DNA of 64,000 bases from Isoetes taiwanensis (taxonomy: Eukaryota > Streptophyta > Lycopodiopsida > Isoetales > Isoetaceae): assembly GCA_021234155.1 (NCBI GenBank), contig JAJEKV010000050.1:6223199-6287198 (forward strand), read 5' to 3'. The notes below the pieces were generated by a model that had not been told where the DNA came from, did no database searches, and saw nothing but the letters and a program-made list of their open reading frames with translations. Every line of letters begins with the position of its first letter. Within the stretch, counting starts at the first letter, position 1. Positions 27,653-38,800 of the stretch are shown here, in pieces. The position numbers were made by a program, and so were the translations under genes.

Positions 27653-28211
27653 CATAATATATATAAAATTACTTTGGATGCCCCCATGAAATAGATATCT
27701 ATATATTCAAATCGATCTAGGCCGTTCATTTGAAAATTGGTGAGGTGGCTTAACATATAGCTATTGGATCTCCATGGGGGCATGCATGGTATGCATGGGG
27801 CATGCACCACATCCCCAAGCCATTGGATCAAAAGGGGAGAAGAAATCCTAGCCCTTAAATTTTTTTAGGAAGGTGCAAGGAAGGTGCCAAAAAGTGGATT
27901 TGGTGCAGCAGATTGTAACCTTTAGATCAAAGGGTGAGGATAAATCCTAGCCCTTAACTTTTTATATTAAATTGATATATGTTTTTTTAAAGAGATGAGG
28001 TGGCACTCTCATTAATAAAAAGTTAGTGAGGTGGCAAAGCATTTATGCATGCACTTTCCAAGAAGCTTCTTTTTTTTTAATCGCATTCAAAGGCACGTAA
28101 CTTGCAAAGATGCAGGTCTGGATGAAGGTGGGGCTGGCGCCATTGATCCCTCTCGCCGAGAGCTTTCAAATGACTGGTGCTTTGGCACATTCCCCTTGCA
28201 GTTGGAGCTAA
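27653..28211. other. Spacer, no gene seen
   Basis: Contains short palindromic GCATGC-rich text (near 27,776-27,812) and two copies of AATCCTAGCCCTTAA (27,846 and 27,942). A 71-codon frame at 28,031-28,246 has no support. Confidence 0.4.
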
Positions 28212-28660
28212 CGGATCAGATTCTAAGAATCTTCTTAGAATCTTAGAACTTCTGAAATCTATGGTAATTTAGGGAATCTAGGGGAACCTTCATGGGATCT
28301 TTAGGAATCTAGAGGAATCTCAACATAAACTTAAGGAATCTAAAGAATCTCAAGACAATCTTTTAGGATTCTTGAGAGAATGTTTGGGAATCTAGGGTAA
28401 TCCTCATAATATCTTAGGGAAGCTAAGAGAAAAACTTGGGGAATGTAGAGGAATCTTGGAATAGTCTTTGGGAATTTAGGGAATCTTAGGGACTCGGGAA
28501 CCTCAAGAGGATCTATGGGAATCTAGGGGAATCTTCTTCATAGCATCTTAAATTAGAGAATCTAGGAGGATCTAGATAGAATCTTGGGGAATCTATATGA
28601 TTCTTGAGAGAATAGTTCTAATGTAGGGGAATCTCGATGGAATCTTTAAGAATCTAGGGA
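28212..28660. repeat. Second GGAATCTA-type minisatellite
   Basis: Same phrase family as 26,930-27,570 (GGGAATCTAGGG, AGAATCTT), lying just outside unit U4. It may be the remains of a fifth unit. Confidence 0.7.
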
Positions 28661-28669
28661 TATATATAC

Positions 28670-29705
28670 AAGAAAATTAATACGCCCTACCACAAGATTG
28701 TTCTAGTTTTAGCATGTTCTTACTTCAAGGACCAACGATTCTAATCGAGATTCTCTTGCGATTCCTCTATATTCTTCAACATTCTATGTATTATATTTAG
28801 CATTCATGAAAATTCCCCTAGGTTCTCTTAGAATTTTCTATTTTGATTGAGGTGCTTACCCATGAGCATTTAAAACCTTCTAAAATAATCTATTTTGGAT
28901 CTGTGCAACACAAGGAAATATTTTCTATTTTTAGACTGAGGTGCTTGCCCTGAGCATCTAGAATATTTTTTTTTCAAGATTTATATTGTACACCTTTATT
29001 ATGAAACATTTTAGAACATTCTATTGTCGCTCTTTGCAAAATCTTAAAAAAACTCTAAGATTTATCAAGATTTTCTTAAATTCCCTTAGATATTATGAAG
29101 ATTCCCTTAGAATCAATTAGATTTTAAGAGATTCCATTAGACTTGTATATTTTCCTAGATTCTCTTACAATTTATGAGATTTCCTTATATTCCCTTTAAT
29201 TCTCCTGGATTCCCTTACATTCTAGAAATTTCTAGAACATTTTACAACTATTATAGTCTATTTTATCTTAATTAGAACATTACCCTTAAGTATATTTGAA
29301 ACATAATTCTTCATAGAATTAATGCTTGGTTTAGTGGTTAGAGTGGGGGGTTTGGGGGATTGAGGACCAGGGTCCGAATCCCCCCAATAACATAAAAATT
29401 TTTAAAAGCCTTTCCTTAAGGAACGAGCATTCAATATGAGCCTTAGGATCTTAGACTCGATCAACGATCAAGATCTCACCATATGAAAGCAATATGAGCC
29501 GTAGGATCTATTACATATAATTCTCAAAGCCACGTGGACCGTAGGATGTGTCCCCTCAATCTGGACCGTAGGAGCACGGTACACCTATTATATGTAAACT
29601 CCCTGGCCATCTGGGCCGTAGGATATGTCCCAAACCCACGTGAGCCATCGGATCTCGAACGGACGGCCGGATAAGCGCGACAAACATAAGAACATATATA
29701 AGTTA
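28670..29705 (+). mobile_element. TA-flanked repeat unit U4
   Basis: It starts AGAAAATTAATACG after a short TATATATA and carries TTGTTCTAGTTTTAGCATGT as in U1. It has a moderately expanded TTCTAGA/AGATTCTC segment, then the tRNA-like segment and the GTGGACCGTAGGATGTGTCC block. It ends at CATAAGAACATATATA before a TA tract (29,706-29,724). About 1.0 kb. Confidence 0.7.
29322..29386 (+). other. tRNA-like segment of U4
   Basis: A box TGGTTTAGTGG and B box GGTCCGAATCC at tRNA-like spacing. The B box has one change from the U1 version (GGTTCGAATCC). Confidence 0.6.
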
Positions 29706-29727
29706 GATATATATATATATATATTTT

Positions 29728-29980
29728 TTTTGAATTTTCTGCAGACGCCAATTCTTCTCAGATCGCTGTGACGCTTGAAAATACTTTGGGGCAGAGTTTC
29801 AAGACACAGAGGGGCATATAGCGCTTAGTTCTATTTCATCCTTTATATCCTTGATCTCATATAATCTATGACCGGAATCTCTATTTTCTGGCATCAAAAA
29901 ACACTGGTTCTACAAGGCCTTTGGTTGGGCAGGGAAACCGGTTCTGCTTCCACCGATTTCAGGAGATCTGCTGTGTTCTA

Positions 29981-30017
<37 letters not shown>

Positions 30018-32500
30018 ATTCTCTGGATATTCTAGGTTGGCATTTATGCTAATAATCTATTTGTTTCACTCTCTTAAAAATAAGTGTGCAATATGTTTGG
30101 TTACCTGCCCCATAGGGTAAACGTACTCTAAATCTTCATTTCTCAGTTATAACGATATTTCCAATTGTTTGGGAAGTCCTTATTTTCCTAATTGACTGTG
30201 ATTTTTCTTTATATCGTTGACTCTTTATATATTCCCTTGGTTGTCTAGGGTGACATTTCGCTAAATTTCCTCTAGTTTGGCTCCTCTTTTGAAATGAGAT
30301 TTCATGAAGTTTTGTTGCTTGCCCCATAGGGTAAATGTTTTGTAAGTCTTCATTCCTCCATTTTTTGGTATTTGTATGATGACATTCTGCTAAAAATCCA
30401 CTTGTTTGGACCCTTTTTCTTGAAATAGAAGTTCAAGAAATACTTAGTTATTGACCCATGAAGTATTGATACTGTCGTCTTGGCTATCTTTTGTTAAACT
30501 CTAGGTCTATTAATTTTTCATTTTTCCATTTCCTAATTTTGTGTGGATTTCCTACAATGAATTTTTCGTAGCTTTTGACCTCTTTAGGGTTTCTCTCAGA
30601 ACATTTTCCTACGCTTGATATTCTCGAAGCTAACCAATGACTCTTGGGCATACCTAATCGGCATATTCACTTCGGCTCGGAGATCAATGGACAGATTTCC
30701 TCCGGGCGGTAGATTTGCCGACTTCCTATTGATGTATTTAAACAGTTAGTATGGTCGAAGTTTTCCTCGCTTCTCCTTAGTGCCGATGCTCTATCTATTT
30801 GCTATTACCGTGTATGGGAAGGAAAAAGGAGGTTTTAAACAAAGCCACTATACTTAAGCTACAGATGGAAAAAGATTGGCTGAAAAAGGAAGGGCCTGCT
30901 TGAGTATCATAAGCCCACAAAGGCTATGACCAAGCCCCGGACTAGGAATCGCCTAATCTAGATGGAGGGAGCAGCTCATCTGCAATTTTTCACGAATCAC
31001 GCCGATAAAATTTCTCGTTTTAATTCGCCCATTATCATCGGTTCGGATGAGCAAATCGCTGCTGCGGATTCTCCTATTCATGTTGCTGAAGACTCTGAAC
31101 CTACCAAAGCGTCTAATCAGGTAACCGGACTGAACCCTCCATGTGGTATCTTGGTTTCGTTATGAGCATAGTGACTGCTCAAATTCTACTGATTCTGCTT
31201 AAATGGTGATATTCTACCAAACTGTGATGTATTCTGGCTTTATTTTGCAGACCAATTATGTGGTTAATTAAAAGACACTTTGAGTTTATGCTTTAAAGAC
31301 ATGTGCTGCTTAAATACTTTTTGGAATCTTATATGGTGTATACTTCATGATTACCATGTTTACATAGTGTGGATTACTATTTTACTATGTATTGTACACC
31401 TCTTGTGCAACTACTTTATGTCCAACTCATATTTCAGACTTCATCCTAATAGTATACACTTGTTAATCTTAAATGTTTCAGTACATTTTGTCCGCATGAT
31501 TTACTTTATGTGCTGCTTATATGAGTAAGCATCATTTTCTTTATTGGCTGTTATATGGGTAATACATTATGTTTTAACCTTACAATCTGAAAGATTTTGT
31601 CAGTCCCTATATTATTAATCATTTTATTCCTCTTCATCTCCAGTCTATTTATTACATAAGGTCCTTTGTTTGAGTATTGAATTTTTTAATTTTCCATTGT
31701 ATCTCTAGTCTATTTATTGTTTCTTGACCCCTCTCAAGGCTTAGATAAGTTATAGCACCTAAGCTTATCTAGGGTTGCAAGTTTAAAGACTTTTTATTCC
31801 AAAAGGAATCTTGAGTCTTAAATGTCTGAGTATCTGGTCTTAGGCTGGTATATTTCAGGCTTTTTTGGTTTTTTTTTTTTTTTTAATCCGTAAAAAAAAA
31901 AAAAAATTAAAATTTGAATTCAGACGACGCTGAATTCTTCCAGATCGCAGACGCGAAAAATACTTTCGCAGACGCGAAGACATAAGGTTTTCGCAGACGA
32001 TTTTTTTTTTTTTTTTGTCACATTTTTTCAGACGACGCGAAAAATTTTTTGCGACGCTTTTCACGCGTTGTTTCGCAGACGACGCGAAAATCTTCCGACG
32101 CCGGAATTTTTTTTTGCCGTATTTTTTACGTTTTATACGGCAAATATCTGCCGTATCATACAATTCATATGTATTCCGTATAAAACATATAGCGTATTGA
32201 ACCTATCCCTGGCTCTATTTCACCCACTTGAGCCTTCTCCAAATGCATCTCCTTTCGTAGAAAAATGTTGCCAGCATGGAATGCGGTCAGGCATCTATTT
32301 TGGACTTGTCCTATCTATTATCTCCTCACGGCAATGGGTGCCATACCTCTCAACACCTCCACTTGCTACATCAGTTCATTCTTTTACACAAAAATGATAG
32401 ATCCTAGCAGGTGTCATCTCTAATGAAGTATGGTATGAAGGTGGTTGCTGTTAAAGAATTTATCTAGTGTCATCCTCATACAAGTAATTGGGAAATAAGC
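29728..32500. other. Degenerate region with three-unit repeat, no confirmed gene
   Basis: Three loose units of about 200 bp (30,015-30,480) share CCCCATAGGGTAAA with AAGTCTTCATT, and ATTTCGCTAAA with GTTTGG. A possible exon lies at 30,962-31,108 (frame starting MEGAAHLQFFTNHADK, ending ASNQ before a CAG/GTAACC donor), but no partner exon was found. A segment at 29,730-29,800 (GCAGACGC, CAGATCGC, AAAATACTTT) reappears at 31,920-31,985. Confidence 0.4.
31915..32110. repeat. CpG-rich GACGCGAA array with poly-T runs
   Basis: CAGACGACGCGAAAA-type strings occur at least five times, separated by T runs. This CpG density is unusual for the surrounding AT-rich DNA. Lys/Arg-rich frames on the minus strand come from the A/T runs and are not genes. 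Confidence 0.7.
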
Positions 32501-32790
32501 ATCAAATCATTATATACCAGGTCTCCATGATAATAAACCTTTGTGATTTGTGGTGGTCGCAGCTGTAAGAATGATGACGCGGATAGATGTGAAGCATCGA
32601 CAGATTCGTCCTCCTTTGCGTCTATTAGCTTCAGCCCCCTTTTGGTTGCTGAAACTAATTCAATCTTATCTCCCAAGATATCGTTCATAGTCTTGTACAA
32701 AGCTTCAAACTTAGCCTTCTTCTCTTCCTTTTTTTTTTCTTTTCTTTCTCTGTCCATTGATCTGCAATGTGCAACCATCTTCAATTTGGA
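32500..32790 (-). pseudogene. HSP90-like C-terminal fragment, left arm of inverted pair
   Basis: The minus-strand frame reads a Lys/Glu-rich leader, then KFEALYKTMNDILGDKIE, then a Leu/Asp-rich tail. The leader plus this string resembles the charged segment and C-terminal-domain start of plant cytosolic HSP90 (KFEGLCK, KDVLGDKVE in known proteins). The following HSP90 segment containing the TGEYGW-type motif is absent, so it is at most a spliced or deleted fragment. It faces a diverged inverted copy at 33,105-33,300. Assignment rests on one short block and is moderate. Confidence 0.5.
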
Positions 32791-33104
32791 TTTTGATTTC
32801 TTCTTTCTTTAGGCCAGGCAAATCCTCTTTGAAAACATGAGATTCAAAGATCATTTTCCTGCACTAGGCTTCAAACTTTGCCTTCTTCTGGAGGGGCAAA
32901 TTCAGTTGCAGAATAGTGTGGTCTTGTCTTCTTTGTTTACTCTGTTCATAAGCTTTCGTTTCCGAATCTCATTTGGCCATTCCCATATGTGAATGGAATT
33001 TTAGATATTCTACCAGTATTTAAAAATACTTGTACCATACTATCTGTTAGAAGCTGCTTTTCCTTTGTCTGATAAGGATTAATGCGACACCTATTAACTA
33101 ATGT

Positions 33105-33307
33105 GGGCTAAGTTTGAAGCTTTGTGCAAGACAATGAAGGATATCTTGGGAGATAAGGTTGAGTTAGTTTCAGCAACCAATAAGGGGCTGAAGGTGGCAG
33201 ACATAGAGGAGGACGCTCCTATTCACCACTTCACATCTATCCGCTTCATCTTTCTTATAGCTGCGACCACCACAAATCACAAAGTTTTATTATCATGGTT
33301 CATATAA
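33105..33307 (+). pseudogene. HSP90-like fragment, right arm of inverted pair
   Basis: The frame reads KFEALCKTMKDILGDKVE, then an acidic segment ending HHFTSIR before it degrades. At the DNA level it is the diverged reverse complement of 32,525-32,720, with about 375 bp between the arms. Transcription through both arms would give a hairpin RNA, which is inference only. Confidence 0.5.
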
Positions 33308-33839
33308 TGACAGCCTACTGTTAGAAGATTCTTGGAATGTACCAATTACTGTTTTAGATCTGGATTTGAATAAATCCCGTGCTATTCTAGACCTGGTATG
33401 TAATGATTAATCTCTGTTATCTTTATGTTTGATGCGTATTTCCCCATTAATTGTATGAATGTGATATAGTATGTTTTAGAAGGTAACACTAGATAGATTC
33501 TTTAACATATTTTGGCGCCAATGCTAGAGAATAAGTATGCTTAGTCAAAGATCATTGAGATCCATTTATACCAACCTAGGAACTCAGGGATTCTTTATTG
33601 CGTGCAAAGAGTTCATAAAATCTATTGAATGTATAAAAGTTCAGCAGAGAAATGACAGGCAATGAGAGAAGAACAAGAACAAGAAAGATCAGAAAGAAGA
33701 AAGAGAAGAGCAAAGCTAAAAAGTTGAACAAGAAAAACTTTTTGAGATTGCTGCTGATCTAAAGTTATTATTCACAATGAATACATCTAAGAACATGCCA
33801 TATCCTAGATATGGTGCAAGTACACAAGTTGATACTCAT

Positions 33840-34283
33840 GTTAAACAATTTGAACTTTTGAGCACAATGAATGGTTATAGCTACCTCAATTTTTTTGGAA
33901 AATTAATGTTACCTTGAAATTTGTATTTTATACCAACTGTCATGAGATCATATCATATCATGAAAACCATCTAAGTAGGTATATTTCAAGGTGCAATTCT
34001 GCTAAACTTGTGAAGGATTTTATTTTTCTATTGAATATGGTGATACAACTTCGAGTTAATCTTACAATTTAAGTGTTCATATTTAAAATCTCACAAGTGT
34101 CATAGAGAACTAGTACCTAATATAGATAGATATATAATATTTTCTACGTCATGCCACATTAGCAACGTCCATGAGGACATATGACGAGAAGGAATTGAGG
34201 GACCCGTACAGGTTGATGAGCCCAAACAGGTCCCAGAGACAACTAGTGTTAAACAATTTGAACTTTTGAGCACAATGAATGGT
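33840..34283 (+). repeat. 36-bp direct duplication bracketing a gag segment
   Basis: The same 36 bp (encoding VKQFELLSTMNG) occurs at 33,840-33,875 and 34,248-34,283 with 372 bp between. Part of the bracketed segment still reads as coding (EGPVQVDEPKQVPETT) into the second copy. It is identical in layout in copy 1, so it predates the large duplication. Confidence 0.85.
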
Positions 34284-34360
34284 CAAGACACTGACTTGAA
34301 AAGGATATCAATATCTCCAACCAACTTTGGAGGAAAGCCAGCAGATTGGCTTTTGAGAAG

Positions 34361-34805
34361 AAAGGGAAAATTACCAAAATGCCCCTATATTTTGCAAAAA
34401 TTACCAAAATGCCCTTCAAACGAAGGGCATTTTAGGTAATATAGTAATATAGTTTTTGTGGCTCATCAAATGCAAAAGTTATCTTCACAATTATTGTAGA
34501 TCATGATAAGATCTTTCCAACAAGAACAAACTCATCTAAATTGGAGTTAAATTCACAAGTTATGCTCTTTTTAGTTGTATTCTAAAAGCCGTATTTAAAG
34601 CACCATAACTTGAAGATTCCAACCCCGTTTTAAATGATTCTACTGCCTTCGACAGATCTCATTGTCATCTATAAGGTCTATGAAGGCCACTTTCATGTCC
34701 GATCAGTCACAAAGAAGTTATTAGCAATTTAGCCAAACACCGCATTTTTAGGGGTATTTTAGTAATTTTTGCAAAATGTAGGGGCATTTTGGTAATTTTA
34801 CCTTT
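34361..34805. mobile_element. MITE with about 50-bp terminal inverted repeats
   Basis: The left terminus begins AAAGGGAAAATTACCAAAAT and the right terminus is its reverse complement with few mismatches over about 50 bp. An internal perfect arm pair AAATGCCCTTC/GAAGGGCATTT lies at 34,408-34,432. Flanks read TTTGAGAAG and TTTGAGAAA, suggesting a 6-9 bp target-site duplication partly merged with the terminal T/A run. At about 445 bp and without coding capacity it fits a Mutator-like or similar non-autonomous DNA element; the superfamily is not certain. Confidence 0.8.
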
Positions 34806-35204
34806 GAGAAATATGGATGGTAAAGAAACTTGGCAAGAACTTAAAGAAATATTTTTGAAGCCTACCATGTAGCCCCTACACTTAAACCTGGTGAATCACC
34901 AAAGGTTTTTGCACTTGAGTAACATAATTAATTAGCCAATTAGACCCTAAACCGCACGAAGGAAGAATAAAACAACAACTAGAAATGGATGAACCAGACA
35001 TGCTAGAGGCAGCAGTAAAGAATAGAATAGAATAGAATAGAATAGAGCCGCAGTTCTCAATGGAATTCTGGGTGATGAGAAGCACGGGAAACCAGAATTG
35101 GAATATTTGGTATATAAATTGGGGGCATGCAGGGAAGATTACAATATACCATAGAGGAAAAATTAAAACGAATTATATAAGATAAAAAATTGAGTTATGT
35201 CCGG

Positions 35205-35311
35205 TGTGCAAAATGCTCCAAACCGGGACATTAAGCCAATGAGTGTAGATCTAGAAGTGAAACAAATATTGTCACATTTGTAATAAATCTAACCATGTTA
35301 CTAAAGACTGT
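35205..35311 (+). other. Two CCHC zinc knuckles of gag
   Basis: First knuckle CAKCSKPGH*ANEC (35,205-35,246), second CHICNKSNHVTKDC (35,270-35,311); both fit C-X2-C-X4-H-X4-C. The first contains a TAA where a residue is expected, and the two are in different frames, so at least one indel lies between them. Confidence 0.85.
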
Positions 35312-35911
35312 TACTTTGATAAAAAGACCAAAGGGAATAGCTCCCCTGCTTTTGCCATATCAGTAGTCGAATCATTTAACAAAGGACAAAAAGAAGTTGA
35401 ACGTTGGAAATGCAAATAAAAAGGACAATTTTGCTCGAGACAAAATTAAGTTAGTGAAGGATAGCCCACCAAAATCACCTCCTGGATCAAATAAGAAATG
35501 TGAAGATGCACGAATGATCACACTAGAAAATAAAGATTATCATGTTGATGTACATTTGGTCACTCGCCAAAGGGCAGCAAAAGAGGGAATAAATGTACCA
35601 GAATGCCTAGGACAACTACTCAAACGAAAAAATGAAGGATGTTTATCCTGATATCGAAGGATACCGAAACTTACATGCATATCAAGGGTCAAATTCGAGA
35701 ATCAATTAGAGCAAAGGAAATTAATGAACATAAAAGGATAAATACAAAAATATGGTTATATCCACTCCTCTTAAAGTAATAGCAAAATATTTTCTAGGAT
35801 TTCAGAAATTTGATATTTTGGAACAAGAACATGAAGAGGATGTAAAGAAACTACAACAATTTCTTTACCAATTCAGTTACTAAACACATTTGTGCCAAAA
35901 TTGGGCATTCC

Positions 35912-36087
<176 letters not shown>

Positions 36088-36189
36088 AATTCTATCAAGA
36101 AAAGGAGATAGTTCTTACATATAGGATTGATTAGTTGGATAAACAAAACCCAAAGGTGACTGTTGAGATTAGAGGTTTGAGTATACCCA

Positions 36190-36780
36190 AAGCACCAGTT
36201 GATAGTGGTGCAATATTATGACAAATGCATTAAGAAAGACACTAAAGTTCAAGAATTTGTAAAGATGGCTGATAATCGTAGAGTGGAACCGGAGGAATAG
36301 ATTTTGTAATCTTAGAAACACAAAAAGAGATCAAAGATTACCATATTCTGCTAGGCCGACCTTGGTTAAGAGAAGCGTGAACCATGCATGATTGGTCCAA
36401 TAACACCATACGATTGACTAAAGCTCATAAAACTACAAAGATAGACTTATCTATAGGAAATATAACTCTTTTGGAAGAAAACATCACATTTTATGATAAT
36501 AAAGATGAAGAAGAAGGAGTCTTTGATGAATCAGACGTTAAGAAGGAATTCTATAATATTTGCACATATGAGAAAAATAATGAGTCCGAAAATTGTTTTA
36601 TGGTAGAACTTGTAAAAGAAGATAGAGACTACCTAAGAGAATTTACAGAACTCAATCAAGGTCACATTCAATTAACCCCTGAAAGAGCTCATCAATTTCA
36701 AAAAAGGGGCTGCTTGATCCCTACATGCAAGAACCCAAAACTGAAGAGACAAGCTTGAGAACTGCTGAACAAAAGAAAAT
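36190..36780 (+). pseudogene. Retropepsin-like protease remnant and linker, copy 2
   Basis: The active-site motif VDSGA is encoded at 36,198-36,212 and the C-terminal hallmark LLGRPWL at 36,348-36,368. They are about 50 codons apart, shorter than in intact Ty3/gypsy proteases, with stops between. The following acidic frame (36,384-36,758) has the position and character of the protease-reverse transcriptase linker. It would have cleaved the Gag-Pol polyprotein; it is inactive as read. Confidence 0.7.
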
Positions 36781-36957
36781 ATTGCTCCTAGGAAAATATT
36801 TGCCTATGCAAATCAGAACAGTAGCTATAAGCTTATTAATTCAATATAAAATATTTTTGCTTGGAGTTATGAAGATCTAGGGAAAATAAATCCAGAAGTC
36901 TGTCAATTGCGAATTTCCTTGATGCCTCAAGCTAAATCTGTATACCAACGAGTTTAT

Positions 36958-37250
36958 AGGACCTACATATGCTGAAAAGGTTAAAGACGAATTACAAAAA
37001 TTACCAAAAGCAAATTTTATCTTTCCGTTAGAGACTAGTGAGTGGGTTTCTCCTGTAGTAATCGTCCACAAGAGAAATACAGAGAAGATCGAAATTTGTA
37101 TCGATTATAGAAAATTAAATTATGTCACAGAAAAAGATCAATTACCTCTCGTCATGGCCTGCATTTCAAGCAAAATTTTACTCTCATATCAGGATGTAAT
37201 TGTATGGGAGAAGGTAGCAGAAGCTTGCCTCTCATAGTAGAAGCTGGTGT
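36958..37250 (+). pseudogene. Ty3/gypsy reverse transcriptase, N-terminal part
   Basis: A continuous frame reads ELQKLPKANFIFPLETSEWV, then SPVVIVHKRN and ICIDYRKLNYVTEKDQLPL. These are the fingers-subdomain blocks that open Ty3/gypsy reverse transcriptases. The expected next blocks, including the YVDD-type catalytic box, RNase H and integrase, were not found, and similarity stops by about 37,200. The element is therefore truncated in pol. Confidence 0.8.
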
Positions 37251-38229
37251 CCTGAAAACTGTGTCGTGGAGTTGAGGATATTCATAAAAATAAGTACTTT
37301 GTTTGCTCCATATATCATCTCCTCTTAGCTCCACAGTCTCTCCCACTGCCAATGGATGGCAATTGTAGATCTCAAAAACCATGTGGACTCGTACATGATG
37401 TTGGCTTTGAATAAGTTGCTCCATCCTAAAGCTTTTGTAGTCTGATGGCAAATTTTACATAGGTATTTGTGTGTAAATGCTTGCGGCATTGTGATGATCT
37501 TCGTATCTCTGTAATATACCTGCCTTGCCTTTTAGATGTCGAAACGGTTGAGCGTTGCCTCTTTTCTTGTCTAGAAGTTCAACTAGCATGGTTCTGGCTC
37601 CAAGGTTTATTTAACAGTAAACTGAATATCCAATCTGTTCTTTTGGCGTCCTACCCAGGTGCATGGGCCCTAGCTAAGCATAAGGCAATAGGGTCTGGTT
37701 GGTTACTATGGTCAATCTGGGAGCGTTGTAGGTTGCACAGTTTCCAAGGCATTTATTCATCTATTCGTAGTGTTATTGTTGTACCCCAGACTAAGATACT
37801 CATGGCTTATAAGTGTTCCTCCCTCAAGAAGTGAGGAACCATATTTGATTCCAATATCTTTAAATTAATTCTTACCATTAGTCTCCTATGCTGGAGTAAG
37901 TACGTAATGAGGGAGGGGGGGAATGCGGCAAATTAGAAAACAATAATGATATAAAAAAGAAAATGCCATATTGAGCATTGTTGTGTATAGAAAATTATTA
38001 AGTATAGACTAACGACAAAAGACTAGAAATACGATCCATGAACCCTATGATGTAAAAGTTAAAGAAGAGGAAAGGAATTATTATTCAATACTAAGAAAGA
38101 GAGCATAGGAGGGAGGGAGGTTAGATCCAAAAAAAGAAGAAAAAAGCATAAGGTATTGCCTTTCAATAAAAAGAAAAAGAAAAAAGGGACAGCTATTGCT
38201 GAGAGGGTGCACGCTGATTGTCTATTAAG
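37251..38229. other. Non-coding part of long repeat copy 2
   Basis: AT-rich, shared with 4,500-5,460. The overlapping open frames on both strands (for example 37,152-37,451 minus and 37,469-37,834 plus) are not kept intact in copy 1, and no domain is recognised. Confidence 0.5.
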
Positions 38230-38800
38230 AAATCAATGACAAACCTTTCAATAAAAAGGAAAGGAAAAGATATTGTTGAGGGAGTGCACGTCGATTGAGA
38301 AATCAATGCCAAACCTTTCAATAAATAACTCTCAACGAACTAGAGGCCCACATTGAGAAGCCAATGCCAAACCTTTCAATAAATAACAAACTCCAAAATG
38401 AAGGAGTAGCCCGCAACTCTCAACAAACGAGAGGCCGAAGTTGAGAAATCAATGCCAAACCTTTGAATAAATAACGAACTCCAAAATGAACTAGACGCTC
38501 ACAACTCTTAATGAACAATGCCAAACCTTTCAATAAATAGGGAAGTCTAAAATGAACTAGAGACCTACAACCTCAATAAACAAGAGGCCCAAGTAGAAAA
38601 ACCAATGCGAAACCTTTCAATAAATAATGAATTAGAGGCTCAGAACTCTCAACGAACTAGAGGCCCACATTGCCAATCAATTATGGTCATCCATCTGAGA
38701 CCTTTCATTAAATAGCGAACTCTAAAATGAACTAGAGGCTACAACTCTCAAGAACTAGGGGCCCACGTTGAGAAATCAATACCAAACCTTTCAATAAATA
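38230..38800. repeat. Degenerate minisatellite, copy 2
   Basis: About eight units of 60-90 bp built on CCAAACCTTTCAATAAATA and AACTAGAGGCCCA. Confidence 0.85.

Larger units (their letters stand above)
33662..35651 (+). pseudogene. Ty3/gypsy gag remnant, copy 2
   Basis: A Glu/Arg-rich leader from MREEQEQE is followed by MPYPRYGASTQVDTHVKQFE. After an interruption the frame resumes with VKQFELLSTMNGQD and FGGKPADWL, a capsid-like stretch, and then a MITE. Downstream are two CCHC zinc knuckles and a Lys-rich segment containing LVTRQRAAKEG. Gag would package the element RNA; the knuckles bind RNA. As read, the frame is broken by the MITE, a 36-bp duplication, a stop in the first knuckle and a frameshift between knuckles. 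Confidence 0.65.

Noticed and set aside
31855-32163. Lys/Arg-rich minus frame
   Set aside because: Derived from A/T runs and the CpG array; no protein character.
34188-34245. Hammerhead-ribozyme-like string (TTGATGAGCCC...GGTCCCAGAGAC) in the retroelement
   Set aside because: The core would need CTGATGA and GAAA, which are not present, and the same bases read in frame as gag (PVQVDEPKQVPETT) into the following VKQFE segment.
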